A stretch of 43,443 nt of DNA from Candidatus Buchananbacteria bacterium. Its GTDB lineage: Bacteria > Patescibacteriota > Patescibacteriia > Buchananbacterales > UBA6539. The notes below the pieces were generated by a model. It was not told the DNA's origin and did no database searches. It was given only the letters and a program-made list of their open reading frames with translations. The stretch covers positions 1 to 43,443 of the forward strand of contig JAFGGX010000035.1 of assembly GCA_016930315.1 (NCBI GenBank), in the 5' to 3' direction. Shown piece by piece: positions 17,448-25,045 of the stretch (its first letter is position 1; every line of letters starts with the position of its first letter). The position numbers were made by a program, and so were the translations under genes.

Positions 17448-17575
17448 CGTCTCGACAGTTGGTTTAAGGTCGAGACGACCAAAGGAGTATCCTCCTTTGG
17501 AATCCTCGCGTGAGAAGAGTAAATAAAAATGTTTGCATCGTTTATCACTTTGCAAACTTTTTATTTACAGATTTT
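17448..17575. terminator. three-hairpin 3' region of rpsT, bidirectional terminator at the end
   Basis: In order: CGTCTCGAC/GTCGAGACG with a 12-nt loop; CCAAAGGAG/CTCCTTTGG with a four-base loop, which hides a Shine-Dalgarno-like AGGAG; the small CTCGCGTGAG; then TTTGCA..TGCAAA followed by CTTTTTATTT (and a T-run on the other strand for holA). More structure than a terminator needs. Confidence 0.6.
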
Positions 17576-17632
17576 ATTAATCTTCCGCCTCAGCTACTTT
17601 TTTAAGCCGGGATTATTGAGGCGGATGGCACG

Positions 17633-18625
17633 TTAGTTTTCGACTACTAACAAGTCAAATAATACCTCTGGATTTATTTGGCTTGTTTTTATTTGGTAAT
17701 CAATTTTGAGTAATTTTTGATAATTATTTTTTAGGTTCTGGTAGTCGTAGCGATTAACCTGGCCTAAAATTTTTTTTAAAACAAAAGGATGGATTTTGAG
17801 TTGGTAGGCCAATCTTTGATCCGGATAGCCAGAACCGTTTTCCACCATAAAACTTTTAACCAAAAGCAAATTTCTAAATTGCCATATAATTAAGCTCAGC
17901 AGCTCAAGCGGGTCGGCTCCCTTTTTAATTTGGTCGTTGATTATTTTTAAAGCTTTGGCTTGATTTTTTTGGCCCAAAGCGTCAGTTAAGCCAAAGACAT
18001 CGTCGTTGATTTTTGATTTGACTAACAGTTTGACCATCGCCTGATCGATTTTTCGTTGATTGGCAAGAGCAACCAATTTATCAATCTCGGAATTCAATTG
18101 CCACAAGTCGTCACCGACCAAGTTGGCGAGCAGTTCCAGCGCATTAAAATCAATTTGACCACCGCGTTTTTTAATTTCTTCACCAGCCCAACTTTTCACC
18201 TGGTCTGGTTTTAATAAACTAAATTCTTGGGCAAATTTTTCTGCTATTAATTTGTCGAATAATAACTGACTGCGACGAGCGGTGGTTTTTGCCCGGCTTT
18301 TTTTTGGCTTTTTATTTAATTCTCCTTCCCAAAAAAGCAGGACGGTTGAGTCTAGATTGTTTTGATTTAAAATTTCTAAAATTTCTTTTTGAATTTTTTG
18401 GCCCTTGTTTTTACCAATTAGATTTTCGATAATAATTAATCTTTTGGTTGCCAAAAAGGGCTGAGCGGTAATAGCTCGTTGGAATTCTTTGGTGTCTAAA
18501 TTTTGGCCGTCAAGTGTTTCGACATTCAGTGCGCTTTTATCGACCTCGCGGATGAATTTTTCTTTGATCTCGGTTAGTTTTTGGCGCGAGCGAAAAGTAT
18601 CTGGGCCATGGAGAAAGATAATCAT
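17633..18625 (-). CDS. holA: DNA polymerase III delta subunit
   Basis: A 330-residue clamp-loader subunit: MIIFLHGPDTFRSRQKLTEIKEKF at the start, then PFLATKRLIIIENL and the middle NDDVFGLTDALGQKNQAKALKIINDQIKKG, which match the HolA family. Delta opens the DnaN clamp within the loader complex. There is no Walker motif, as expected for delta. A TAAAAT box ends nine bases before the ATG, suggesting a very short leader. Confidence 0.9.
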   Translation of the reverse strand: MIIFLHGPDTFRSRQKLTEIKEKFIREVDKSALNVETLDGQNLDTKEFQRAITAQPFLATKRLIIIENLIGKNKGQKIQKEILEILNQNNLDSTVLLFWEGELNKKPKKSRAKTTARRSQLLFDKLIAEKFAQEFSLLKPDQVKSWAGEEIKKRGGQIDFNALELLANLVGDDLWQLNSEIDKLVALANQRKIDQAMVKLLVKSKINDDVFGLTDALGQKNQAKALKIINDQIKKGADPLELLSLIIWQFRNLLLVKSFMVENGSGYPDQRLAYQLKIHPFVLKKILGQVNRYDYQNLKNNYQKLLKIDYQIKTSQINPEVLFDLLVVEN

Positions 18626-18730
18626 AGTAGAGGTATTTTAGCAGAGGTGACTGAAAATGTAAAAATTTTACTTTACTTTTTTGATAAATTGTGTGATATT
18701 GATGGTATTCCTAGTGGAGGTTATAGTGCC

Positions 18731-19210
18731 ATGATAAGAAAAGTGCTTCGTTCCTTTTTTTCGTTTCGCGTCCGGTTTGTCAATGTTTTTCTCCCGCTTT
18801 GCCTTTGTATCATCGCGAGTATGTTTATCTACGGATTTATGTTCAATGTATTGGAGCCACGAGGAGCATCAAAGGCGGAAATGTATGAGAGTATTGAAAA
18901 TGGACGGCGGATGGCTACTTCTGAGATTATCACGAAGTGGCAGGTTGGTGATGTAATTTGGCGAACTAGTCGGCCTGTCTGGGAGATTCAGTCAATCTCG
19001 GTAATTGAAAAAAAACAGGTTTCTTTTTCCTTTACGGCGAGATATGAATCGGTTAGTGGTCGTTCAATGACCGTTGAATACCCGTTTTCGCTTGGCTGTG
19101 GAGAGGAGGTCAGTTTAGCCAAAGGAGAAGAAGTCATCACGTTCACTCTTCTGGAATGCTCGGGAGGGCGCTTCACAATTTCTCCAATTGTATCCAGACC
19201 GCGAAGTTGA
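18731..19210 (+). CDS. accessory protein with one membrane helix, unknown function
   Basis: A 159-residue protein: basic start MIRKVLRSFFSFRVRF, one strong membrane helix (VFLPLCLCIIASMFIYGFMF), then a hydrophilic beta-rich outer domain of about 120 residues (WQVGDVIW, FSFTARYESVSGRS). The start is set by GGAGGT upstream; the track start at 18581 lies inside holA on the other strand and is rejected. Codon use is GC-richer than holA. A clean terminator follows at 19215. No family recognised. Confidence 0.6.
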   Translation: MIRKVLRSFFSFRVRFVNVFLPLCLCIIASMFIYGFMFNVLEPRGASKAEMYESIENGRRMATSEIITKWQVGDVIWRTSRPVWEIQSISVIEKKQVSFSFTARYESVSGRSMTVEYPFSLGCGEEVSLAKGEEVITFTLLECSGGRFTISPIVSRPRS

Positions 19211-19214
19211 GAAA

Positions 19215-19256
19215 TCGGCCAGTGAGAGAAGAAACCTCTCGCTGGCCGAGTTTTTT
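19215..19256 (+). terminator. rho-independent terminator of the 18.7-kb gene
   Basis: TCGGCCAGTGAGAG pairs with CTCTCGCTGGCCGA, followed by GTTTTTT. Confidence 0.85.
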
Positions 19257-19332
19257 GGTAAAAGAAAGCTCCGCACAAGACAAGCAGGTGCGGAGGGTGG
19301 CAAAGGTCGTCACAAAGATGGTTGGGCCGTCG

Positions 19333-20088
19333 TTATTTTCGGCGCTTTTCAAACATAGCAAAGCGAGCATTGCGTGGCAGCGGGGACATAACGCAGATGT
19401 ATTTTTTGGTCCAAGGGCTATCCCGCCCCTCCCGCACGAGGCAGGCAATTCGCTCTGAGGTTTTCGGCCATCCTTCCGGCTTTTGTTTGTATTTTTCGCC
19501 GGGGAAAAAGATGGTCTGGCAGCCTTCCTCGGTAACATCGTAAGGGATGAGGTGTGGAAATCTGGCCAAAGCGTCGGAGAGGTTGTATGGGCACCCAGCC
19601 AATCCTTTCATGCTTTTAATGGCAACTCCAATGAAGAAGATTTTGTCTTGGTGCTGTACTTTATGCATGACGACCTCTCGTCCTTTTAAGAACAGCTGGT
19701 CGCCTTGCAGCTCTAAACGTTGCCAGCCTAAACCCCGAGGTTTATTTGGTTGGAGATCGTGCGTCAGGTTTTTGGGTGGGGCGTCGAGGTTGACCATGAT
19801 GGCTGAGCTGGAGTCGGAGATTGTTTGGAATTTCAGGCTGTCGAGAAATTCTTCGCCAAGCTTGGCCAGAGCATCGAGGAGGAACTGTTTGCCGTCGGCG
19901 CTAAGCCAGTCGATGATTGCCGGGCTGATTTCCATCTTAGCCCAGACATCTCTGATCAGGCTGAACAGAACACTGAGGCTGGCAATAAGCCGGCCTTCTT
20001 CATTTGGGGCTCTCGACGTTTTTTTCGGCATCAAGCTGCTTAACAGCTTGCCGACGCCTTTCCATGAATGAGGGAGTGATTTTCCCAT
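19333..20088 (-). CDS. NLDAPP-motif paralogue A, unknown function
   Basis: A 251-residue protein with no recognised domain, clearly homologous to the protein at 31005-31685: LFSLIRDVWAKME..IIDWLSADGKQFL, MVNLDAPP (98-105), LGWQRLELQGDQLF and PHLIPYDV have counterparts in order. Its C-terminal third diverges from the other copy and ends KYICVMSPLPRNARFAMFEK. The start is the ATG at 20088 after AAGGAGCAAGGATC, a leader nearly identical to the other paralogue's (AAGGAGCAAGCGTC); the track start at 20178 is rejected. It has its own TTGACA-N17-TAAGAT promoter, a 168-nt leader and GC-rich codon use. Confidence 0.7.
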   Translation of the reverse strand: MGKSLPHSWKGVGKLLSSLMPKKTSRAPNEEGRLIASLSVLFSLIRDVWAKMEISPAIIDWLSADGKQFLLDALAKLGEEFLDSLKFQTISDSSSAIMVNLDAPPKNLTHDLQPNKPRGLGWQRLELQGDQLFLKGREVVMHKVQHQDKIFFIGVAIKSMKGLAGCPYNLSDALARFPHLIPYDVTEEGCQTIFFPGEKYKQKPEGWPKTSERIACLVREGRDSPWTKKYICVMSPLPRNARFAMFEKRRK

Positions 20089-20262
20089 GATCCTTGCTCC
20101 TTGCCTCTTATTTGTTTTGCCTTGGACAAAACTCCAATTCGGCTGAGGAATTTGGGCCAGCTGCGCGATAGCAGTCATAGCCAGAAATTACCAACCAGCC
20201 ATTATTTAAGGCGGCAGTGTTTGGTTGCTTTTGGCCATGACCGTTTTTCAAAGAGCTTTTGA

Positions 20263-20291
20263 ATCTTATGACTTTTTATTTTTTTTGTCAA
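20263..20291 (-). promoter_or_regulatory. promoter of NLDAPP paralogue A
   Basis: On the minus strand TTGACA, 17-bp spacer, TAAGAT. The -35 box abuts the T-run of the preceding terminator hairpin. Confidence 0.7.
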
Positions 20292-20317
20292 AAAACATCA
20301 CCCGGAAAGGCTGATGT
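20289..20317 (-). terminator. terminator of the polA/dNMP-hydrolase transcript
   Basis: On the minus strand ACATCA, loop GCCTTTCCGGG, TGATGT, TTTTT. It ends where the next cassette promoter begins. Confidence 0.65.
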
Positions 20318-20351
20318 TGTAAAATTTATTGTCGAAACAAATAAAAGCTAA

Positions 20352-20777
20352 TTAGCTTAAAAATTGGAAGAATTGATCAATGATGGTTTTGGCTTGGTCA
20401 AAAGTTTGGTAGGCTTGGTTAACAATTTGTGGACAACCGGCAATCATGGCTGATAATTTTTTATCATCATCTTGGCGAAACAAGCACAGAATTTTTTTGT
20501 TGTTTTCCACTGCTCGGCCAAGCTCATAGCCAACCCCTAGTGAAGCGGTGGTGACTTCGGCCACAACCACATCGGCTTGCATCAGCCAGTCCATATCACG
20601 GTTGTGGATGCTTAAACTCGAAAGCGTTTTTTCGCCAGCAGTGCTCAGATTTTTGTCGCCAACGTGTTCAGTTAAAACGGTTCCGTATTGTTCCAGATAC
20701 TCAATAATTTGTCGATAGAGATCGGCATCGTCACGGCCGCCGCGGATTGATCCGGCGAAGTAAATAGTTTTTGCCAT
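20352..20777 (-). CDS. 2'-deoxynucleoside 5'-phosphate N-hydrolase-like (DNPH1/RCL)
   Basis: A 141-residue protein of the nucleoside 2-deoxyribosyltransferase superfamily. IYFAGSIRGGRDDADLY binds the phosphate in DNPH1/RCL, NRDMDWLMQADVVVAEVT holds the catalytic Asp region, and SLGVGYELGRAVENNKKILCLFR carries the conserved glutamate. Such enzymes split the N-glycosidic bond of dNMPs, sanitising or salvaging the deoxynucleotide pool, consistent with its place 9 bases after polA. Whether it acts on dNMPs or as a transferase is not provable here. Confidence 0.75.
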   Translation of the reverse strand: MAKTIYFAGSIRGGRDDADLYRQIIEYLEQYGTVLTEHVGDKNLSTAGEKTLSSLSIHNRDMDWLMQADVVVAEVTTASLGVGYELGRAVENNKKILCLFRQDDDKKLSAMIAGCPQIVNQAYQTFDQAKTIIDQFFQFLS

Positions 20778-20786
20778 AGGTTTAGT

Positions 20787-23627
20787 TTAGCTAATTAACC
20801 CCTCCCGTCCTCCCCTGAAAGGGGAGGTGTCGTTATTACGCTCTCCCTCTCCCCTTCCAGGGGAGAGGGAGCTCAGGCTAAAACTTCGTTTGGGGTGAGG
20901 GGTTAATTTTTTCAGTTCGCCCCAGTTTTGGCCAACTGAAAGATGAGCCTCAACTGGCGCGCGGAGCTTATAGATTTCTTCCATGGTTTTTTTAACAAAT
21001 TTGGCCACCGATCCAATTTCTTCTTCGGGAATTTCGAACACCAATTCGTCGTGGACTTGAAGTAGCATTTTACTTTTTGGTGAAATGGTTGGTAATTGTT
21101 TATCAATTTCAATCATCGCTAATTTAATTAGGTCAGCGGCTGTGCCTTGAATCGGGTGGTTGATTGCCGCGCGTTCAGCCGCCGCGCGTAGTGGTTGCAA
21201 GCTGGCGTTAATTTCCGGGAAGTAGCGGCGGCGTCCTAATAAAGTTTCGGTAAAACCTTCTTCGTGGGCCAGATTTTTGGTTTTTTCTAGATAATCATAA
21301 ATTGTTTGATGAGCGCTAAAATAACGATCAATAAAATCTTGGGCTTGAGCTCTGGGAATACCGGCAGTTTCAGATAATCCCCACGCACCTTGGCCATAGA
21401 TAATGCCAAAATTAACCGCCTTGGCAGCGTAGCGCATTTCTTTGGTGACTTTGTCGAGCGGCACGTCGTTGATTTCAGCGGCAGTGGCTTGGTGAATATC
21501 CTCGCCGTTTTTAAAAGCGGCAATCATTTTTTGGTCGTTGGCTAGCGACGCGATAATTCGCAGCTCAATTTGTGAGTAGTCGGCTGACAACATGGTAAAA
21601 CCTTTTGGTACTACAAACGCTTTTCTAATTTGCTGGCCCAGTTCGGTTCGAATTGGAATGTTTTGTAAATTTGGGTCAGACGAAGACAGCCGGCCGGTGG
21701 CCGCCACGGTTTGGTTAAAGCTGGTATGAACTCGACCGTCTTTTGGGCTGATTAGTTTTGGTAAAGCTTCCAGGTAAGTTGATTTTAATTTAGCCAGTTC
21801 GCGAAAATCAATAATTTTGTTAATGATCGGATGTTGGTTTTTTAGTTTTTCTAACTGGCCGGCGGCGGTAGAAATTCCAGTTTTAGTTTTGCCAATGCCT
21901 TGAGTGGGGATTTCTAGTTTTTCAAACAGGATTTTTTTGAGCTGCAGCGGCGAAGCCACATTGAAACTTTCGCCGGAGATTTTATAAATTTCTTTTTCAA
22001 CTCGTTCGATTTCTTTGGTAACGTCTTTGTTCATGGCATTCAAAAATTTGGCGTCAACCATAATGCCGTTAGTTTCCATTTCGGCCAAAACCGGGATCAA
22101 AGGCACCTCGATTTTTTTTAACAAACCCAAGTTGTTGACCGCCTGTAGTTGTTTGATTAACGGTGTCACTAATTGCCAGGTAAAGTCAGCATCTTCGCAA
22201 GAGTAATCTGATACTCTTTTGACATCAACTTGTTTTAAAGTAATTTGATTTTTGCCGGTGCCAATTAGTTCAGTAATTGGTTGCATTGAATGTCCTAGTT
22301 CGGTAAAGACCAAACTGTCTAGGCCGTGTTGGCGGTTGCCCGGATTGATTAGGTAAGAAGCAATCATGGTATCAAAATCAATCCCGGCCAAATCAATCCC
22401 AGCGGTTTGCAAGCTTTCTAAGTCAAATTTAATGTTGTGGCCGACTTTTTTAATTTTTTCGTCTTCTAAAATTGGTTTAAGGATTTTTAATAATTCCGGT
22501 TTAGCCAAAACATAGTAAGCCTCATTTTTTTGCCAGCTTAAGCTAACCCCCAGCAGTTCGGCGTTAAGCGCGTCAAGGCCGGAAGTTTCGGTGTCAATGG
22601 CAATTGTCTTTTGGGTTTTTAGTTCGGTAATTAATTTTTTTAATTTGGTTTCTGTGTCGATTAATTGGTATTGGTCGGAATGTCGTCTGACCGGTTGGTT
22701 AGTTTTAGAAAAATCCATTTGATCTTGAGTGGGGTCAAAAAATTTTCGGTCATTTTTTGGTAGTTTGTCGAGCAAGGTTTTAAATTCTAATTGTTGAAAT
22801 AAATCAAAAACTTTTTGACTGTCGTAATCACCGGTTTTGGTGTCTTCAAGCTTAAAATCAATATTGACATCATCAATCATCTGGCTGAGTTTTTTTGACA
22901 TCAGCGCATCGTCTTTGTGTTCAATTAATAATTTACGATAGCGGTCAGAGATTTTTTCCGACTCAATATTTTTGTAAAGATTTTCTAAAGTTTTAAATTC
23001 TTTGATCAAGTTAATTGCTCCTTTTTCGCCGATGCCTTTGACGCCTGGGATGTTGTCTGACGGGTCGCCCTTTAAGGCTTTAAAGTCAACCATTTGTTCT
23101 GGCAATAAACCATCATAGCGTTCTTTGACCCGTTCAGTATCGTAAGTAATGGTATCTGACAGGCCTTTGTACATGGTATAAACTTCTGTATTTTTATCAA
23201 CCAACTGCAGAGTATCCAAGTCGCCGGTAACGATAATTGATTTTATTTTTTCAACATTTTTGTCCCGCACTAAAGTGGCGATAATGTCGTCAGCCTCAAA
23301 GCCTTGTTTCTCGTAAATTGGGATATTGAAAGCTCGCACCACTTCTTTAATGCGTGGGATTTGGTCATAAAGCTCATCAGCTTGCTTAACCCGTGTAGCT
23401 TTGTAATTTTCGTATTGTTCGTGGCGGAAAGTCGGGCCCTTGAGATCAAAAGTAACGGCTAAATAATCTGGTTTCAAGTCTTTAAAAACCCGCAATAAAA
23501 TCATGGTAAAGCCATAAACGGCATTAATGATCTCGCCTTTTTTGGTGATCATGGTTGGCGGCAAAGCGTGCCAAGCCCGATGAATCAAGGCGTTTCCATC
23601 AATTATTACAAAATTTTTTTGTCTCAT
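20787..23627 (-). CDS. polA: DNA polymerase I with repeat-encoded C-terminal tail
   Basis: A 946-residue three-domain Pol I. The N-terminal 5'-3' nuclease (FVIIDGNALIHRAWHALP, GVKGIGEKGA) is followed by a 3'-5' exonuclease that keeps its catalytic acids (AIDTETSGLD, GHNIKFDLE, YSCEDADFTW), so proofreading is likely. The polymerase domain has LSADYSQIELRI, KAVNFGIIYGQ and QVHDELVFEI. Normal Pol I ends near VGQNWGELK; here about 36 further residues (SFSLSSLSPGRGEGE...) are read from a palindromic repeat at 20794-20907. A decayed copy of the 5' end lies just upstream (23630-23800). dNMP-hydrolase gene follows. Confidence 0.96.
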   Translation of the reverse strand: MRQKNFVIIDGNALIHRAWHALPPTMITKKGEIINAVYGFTMILLRVFKDLKPDYLAVTFDLKGPTFRHEQYENYKATRVKQADELYDQIPRIKEVVRAFNIPIYEKQGFEADDIIATLVRDKNVEKIKSIIVTGDLDTLQLVDKNTEVYTMYKGLSDTITYDTERVKERYDGLLPEQMVDFKALKGDPSDNIPGVKGIGEKGAINLIKEFKTLENLYKNIESEKISDRYRKLLIEHKDDALMSKKLSQMIDDVNIDFKLEDTKTGDYDSQKVFDLFQQLEFKTLLDKLPKNDRKFFDPTQDQMDFSKTNQPVRRHSDQYQLIDTETKLKKLITELKTQKTIAIDTETSGLDALNAELLGVSLSWQKNEAYYVLAKPELLKILKPILEDEKIKKVGHNIKFDLESLQTAGIDLAGIDFDTMIASYLINPGNRQHGLDSLVFTELGHSMQPITELIGTGKNQITLKQVDVKRVSDYSCEDADFTWQLVTPLIKQLQAVNNLGLLKKIEVPLIPVLAEMETNGIMVDAKFLNAMNKDVTKEIERVEKEIYKISGESFNVASPLQLKKILFEKLEIPTQGIGKTKTGISTAAGQLEKLKNQHPIINKIIDFRELAKLKSTYLEALPKLISPKDGRVHTSFNQTVAATGRLSSSDPNLQNIPIRTELGQQIRKAFVVPKGFTMLSADYSQIELRIIASLANDQKMIAAFKNGEDIHQATAAEINDVPLDKVTKEMRYAAKAVNFGIIYGQGAWGLSETAGIPRAQAQDFIDRYFSAHQTIYDYLEKTKNLAHEEGFTETLLGRRRYFPEINASLQPLRAAAERAAINHPIQGTAADLIKLAMIEIDKQLPTISPKSKMLLQVHDELVFEIPEEEIGSVAKFVKKTMEEIYKLRAPVEAHLSVGQNWGELKKLTPHPKRSFSLSSLSPGRGEGERNNDTSPFRGGREGLIS
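20794..20907. repeat. 114-bp palindromic element inserted in the 3' end of polA
   Basis: It is bounded by an 11-bp terminal inverted repeat, ATTAACCCCTC and GAGGGGTTAAT, and contains two inner hairpins, CCTCCCC/GGGGAGG and CTCTCCCTCTCCCC/GGGGAGAGGGAG. The second hairpin matches the repeat at 5598-5660. It is read through in frame by polA, which then stops at a TAA just beyond the left end. Confidence 0.75.
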
Positions 23628-23629
23628 AA

Positions 23630-23800
23630 TTATATTTGCTGTATTGCCACTTGCCCCGCTTGAATTTTATTGATAAATTTTTCTTTAATTAAGCTAGCCG
23701 TTAGGCGGTATTCGCGGGTGTCGGCAAAATTTGAATTTAATAGGCTCGTTCGCGGAATTCAGGCGGGGTCGATGATTACAAAATTTTGTTGTTTAGCCAT
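23630..23800 (-). pseudogene. short frame with in-frame TGA, partial duplicate of the polA start
   Basis: On the minus strand MAKQQNFVIIDPA ends in TGA after 13 codons; the same frame continues (NFADTREYRLTASLIKEKF) to a TAA two bases before the polA ATG. Its first codons match polA's MRQKNFVIID at protein and DNA level. A TATAAT box (23807-23812) lies six bases before the ATG. It looks like the original polA start cut off by an insertion or duplication. Confidence 0.45.
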
Positions 23801-23832
23801 GGGTTTATTATAGCATATTCGTTTATTTGCGT

Positions 23833-23877
23833 GTCATTCTGAGCCCCGACCTTGCGTCGGGGCGAAAGAATCTCATA
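23833..23877. repeat. dispersed palindromic repeat with CCCCGAC/GTCGGGG
   Basis: TCATTCTGAGCCCCGAC..GTCGGGGCGAAAGAATCTC is a hairpin element of the kind scattered through many bacterial genomes between genes. It lies between the polA region and the small-membrane-protein operon. Confidence 0.6.
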
Positions 23878-23888
23878 TAAAAAAGAAG

Positions 23889-23928
23889 ACAAGCCAGCGA
23901 CGTCAGCACGCGCAGGCTTGTTTTGAGT
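23889..23928 (-). terminator. terminator of the small membrane-protein operon
   Basis: On the minus strand ACAAGCCTGCG pairs with CGCTGGCTTGT and is followed by CTTCTTTTTT. A palindrome CTGGAGCTCAAGCTCCAG lies just before it. Confidence 0.8.
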
Positions 23929-23960
23929 GCTGGAGCTTGAGCTCCAGTGTGTGACCATCA

Positions 23961-24275
23961 TCATACCCTCCCTTGTTTTCTCGCCAGTCCAAACGAGACG
24001 GCGCCGGAGATGATTGGTACAAGAATCGCCACCCAGACCAGCCAGTGGTTGATGCTCTCGGAAGCGAATTTGGCCATAATGGCGAATACGACGGCACCGA
24101 CGAAATAGACCCAAGCGGAGCAATATTGGATTCCAGCCCAGAACCCAAGCCCTGATTTGAGATTGGCTCCGCGTGATTCCTGCTCATTACAATGTGTAAT
24201 CAAGAAAAGCACGAGGCTGATTGCTGTCAGGAATAACCCTTCGACGACTATCATTACGACAGCTGTTTCGTTCAT
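23961..24275 (-). CDS. small four-helix membrane protein, accessory
   Basis: A 104-residue protein with about three or four membrane helices (VVMIVVEGLFLTAISLVLFLI, WVYFVGAVVFAIMAKF, WLVWVAILVPIISGAVSFGLA) and no recognised family. The start MNETAVVM at 24275 follows AAAGGAGATTGTTC; the longer track start overlaps the upstream gene. Third gene of a three-gene operon driven from 24895, ending at the terminator 23889. Confidence 0.65.
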   Translation of the reverse strand: MNETAVVMIVVEGLFLTAISLVLFLITHCNEQESRGANLKSGLGFWAGIQYCSAWVYFVGAVVFAIMAKFASESINHWLVWVAILVPIISGAVSFGLARKQGRV

Positions 24276-24316
24276 GAACAATCTCCTTTCGAATCTCGTT
24301 GAGTATTGATGGATGG

Positions 24317-24499
24317 CTATGCAGCCATTCCACCGATAAAAAGAGCGAAGATGCAAATCATCAGGCAGGCAGTTGCCAGCCAATCGGCTTTCTTCGCCCA
24401 GTTCTCTGCTCCAATCCAGTTCAGTAAACACCTGATTGGATAGAGCGATGGGAACAAAACGGCGCAGATCAGCATTAGTATGGCACATACATCTACCAT
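24317..24499 (-). CDS. 60-residue membrane protein, accessory
   Basis: Two membrane helices (ILMLICAVLFPSLYPIRCLL, LATACLMICIFALFIGGMAA) joined by a short charged loop. AGGAGGT lies before the ATG. It starts two bases after the preceding gene's stop, so it is coupled to it. No family recognised. Confidence 0.65.
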   Translation of the reverse strand: MVDVCAILMLICAVLFPSLYPIRCLLNWIGAENWAKKADWLATACLMICIFALFIGGMAA

Positions 24500-24501
24500 T
24501 T

Positions 24502-24858
24502 TCAGACCTCCTTTCTTCTCTTTCTTCTCCGTCTGGCGTTCCTCGATGGAGGTTTTTCAGTCGGTTGAGAAATTTGTTCCATTGTTAACGGCCTGTAGCT
24601 TCGACCATCTCTTGTCTTACAGACGAGCGCAGAGAGGCCGAGAACTATTAATGTAATGACCAAGATCGCGAAGTTTTTGGTTTGGTAGATTGTGGTGCCC
24701 GTTGAAATCAACCAGATAATCAATACCCACCAAAAAGCTGATTTGACGATGCTTGGCGATCTGCTGTCTTGAGTTAATTCAAGTAGCAACAAAACCAGCA
24801 GAAAAACGATGAGCAATAAAAACCAGATCACAAATGACACAGGGATTTCGACTATCAT
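24502..24858 (-). CDS. 118-residue membrane protein, accessory
   Basis: Three membrane helices in the first 80 residues (FVIWFLLLIVFLLVLLLLE, FWWVLIIWLISTG, FAILVITLIVLGLSALV) and a very basic C-terminal tail ending RNARRRRKRRKEV, likely cytosolic. TGGAGG precedes the ATG. First gene of the operon; promoter TTGACA-N17-TAATAT at 24895-24923. No family recognised. Confidence 0.65.
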   Translation of the reverse strand: MIVEIPVSFVIWFLLLIVFLLVLLLLELTQDSRSPSIVKSAFWWVLIIWLISTGTTIYQTKNFAILVITLIVLGLSALVCKTRDGRSYRPLTMEQISQPTEKPPSRNARRRRKRRKEV

Positions 24859-24894
24859 AATTTGCCTCCAGGCAGTGATATAAAGAGCAATTGG

Positions 24895-24923
24895 ATATTA
24901 GTAAAAAAATTGGGTTATGTCAA
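24895..24923 (-). promoter_or_regulatory. promoter of the small membrane-protein operon
   Basis: On the minus strand TTGACA, 17-bp spacer, TAATAT. The border-hairpin motif (24924-24951) sits immediately upstream of the -35. Confidence 0.75.
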
Positions 24924-24952
24924 AAGGCTGGGCGTGGAAGTCCTACCTTTTT
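24922..24952. repeat. cassette-border hairpin repeat, copy 3
   Basis: Read on the minus strand, AAAGGTAGGACTTCCACGCC followed by CAGCCTTT is a degenerate version of the hairpins at 8712 and 9219, sharing the CTTCCACGCC centre. Confidence 0.5.
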
Positions 24953-24976
24953 AGATATAACTTGGTTGCTAGAAAA

Positions 24977-25007
24977 AAAGAAACCGCCCGAACAGAATTG
25001 TCGGGCG
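24977..25007 (-). terminator. terminator of the 25-kb membrane-protein gene
   Basis: On the minus strand CCGCCCGA-loop-TTCGGGCGG then TTTCTTTTTTT. Confidence 0.85.
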
Positions 25008-25045
25008 GGGTTTGCCTAAGATAGGCAGTCGAGTTGTGTGTTGAG

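Noticed and set aside
19156-20071. Several plus-strand ORFs opposite the NLDAPP gene
   Set aside because: They overlap each other and the homology-supported minus-strand gene, and lack ribosome binding sites.
23630-23800. TGA as a sense codon (code 25) or selenocysteine
   Set aside because: TGA ends rnpA inside the ATGA overlap with yidD and ends accessory genes; no SECIS-like hairpin was seen. Decay after duplication is simpler.
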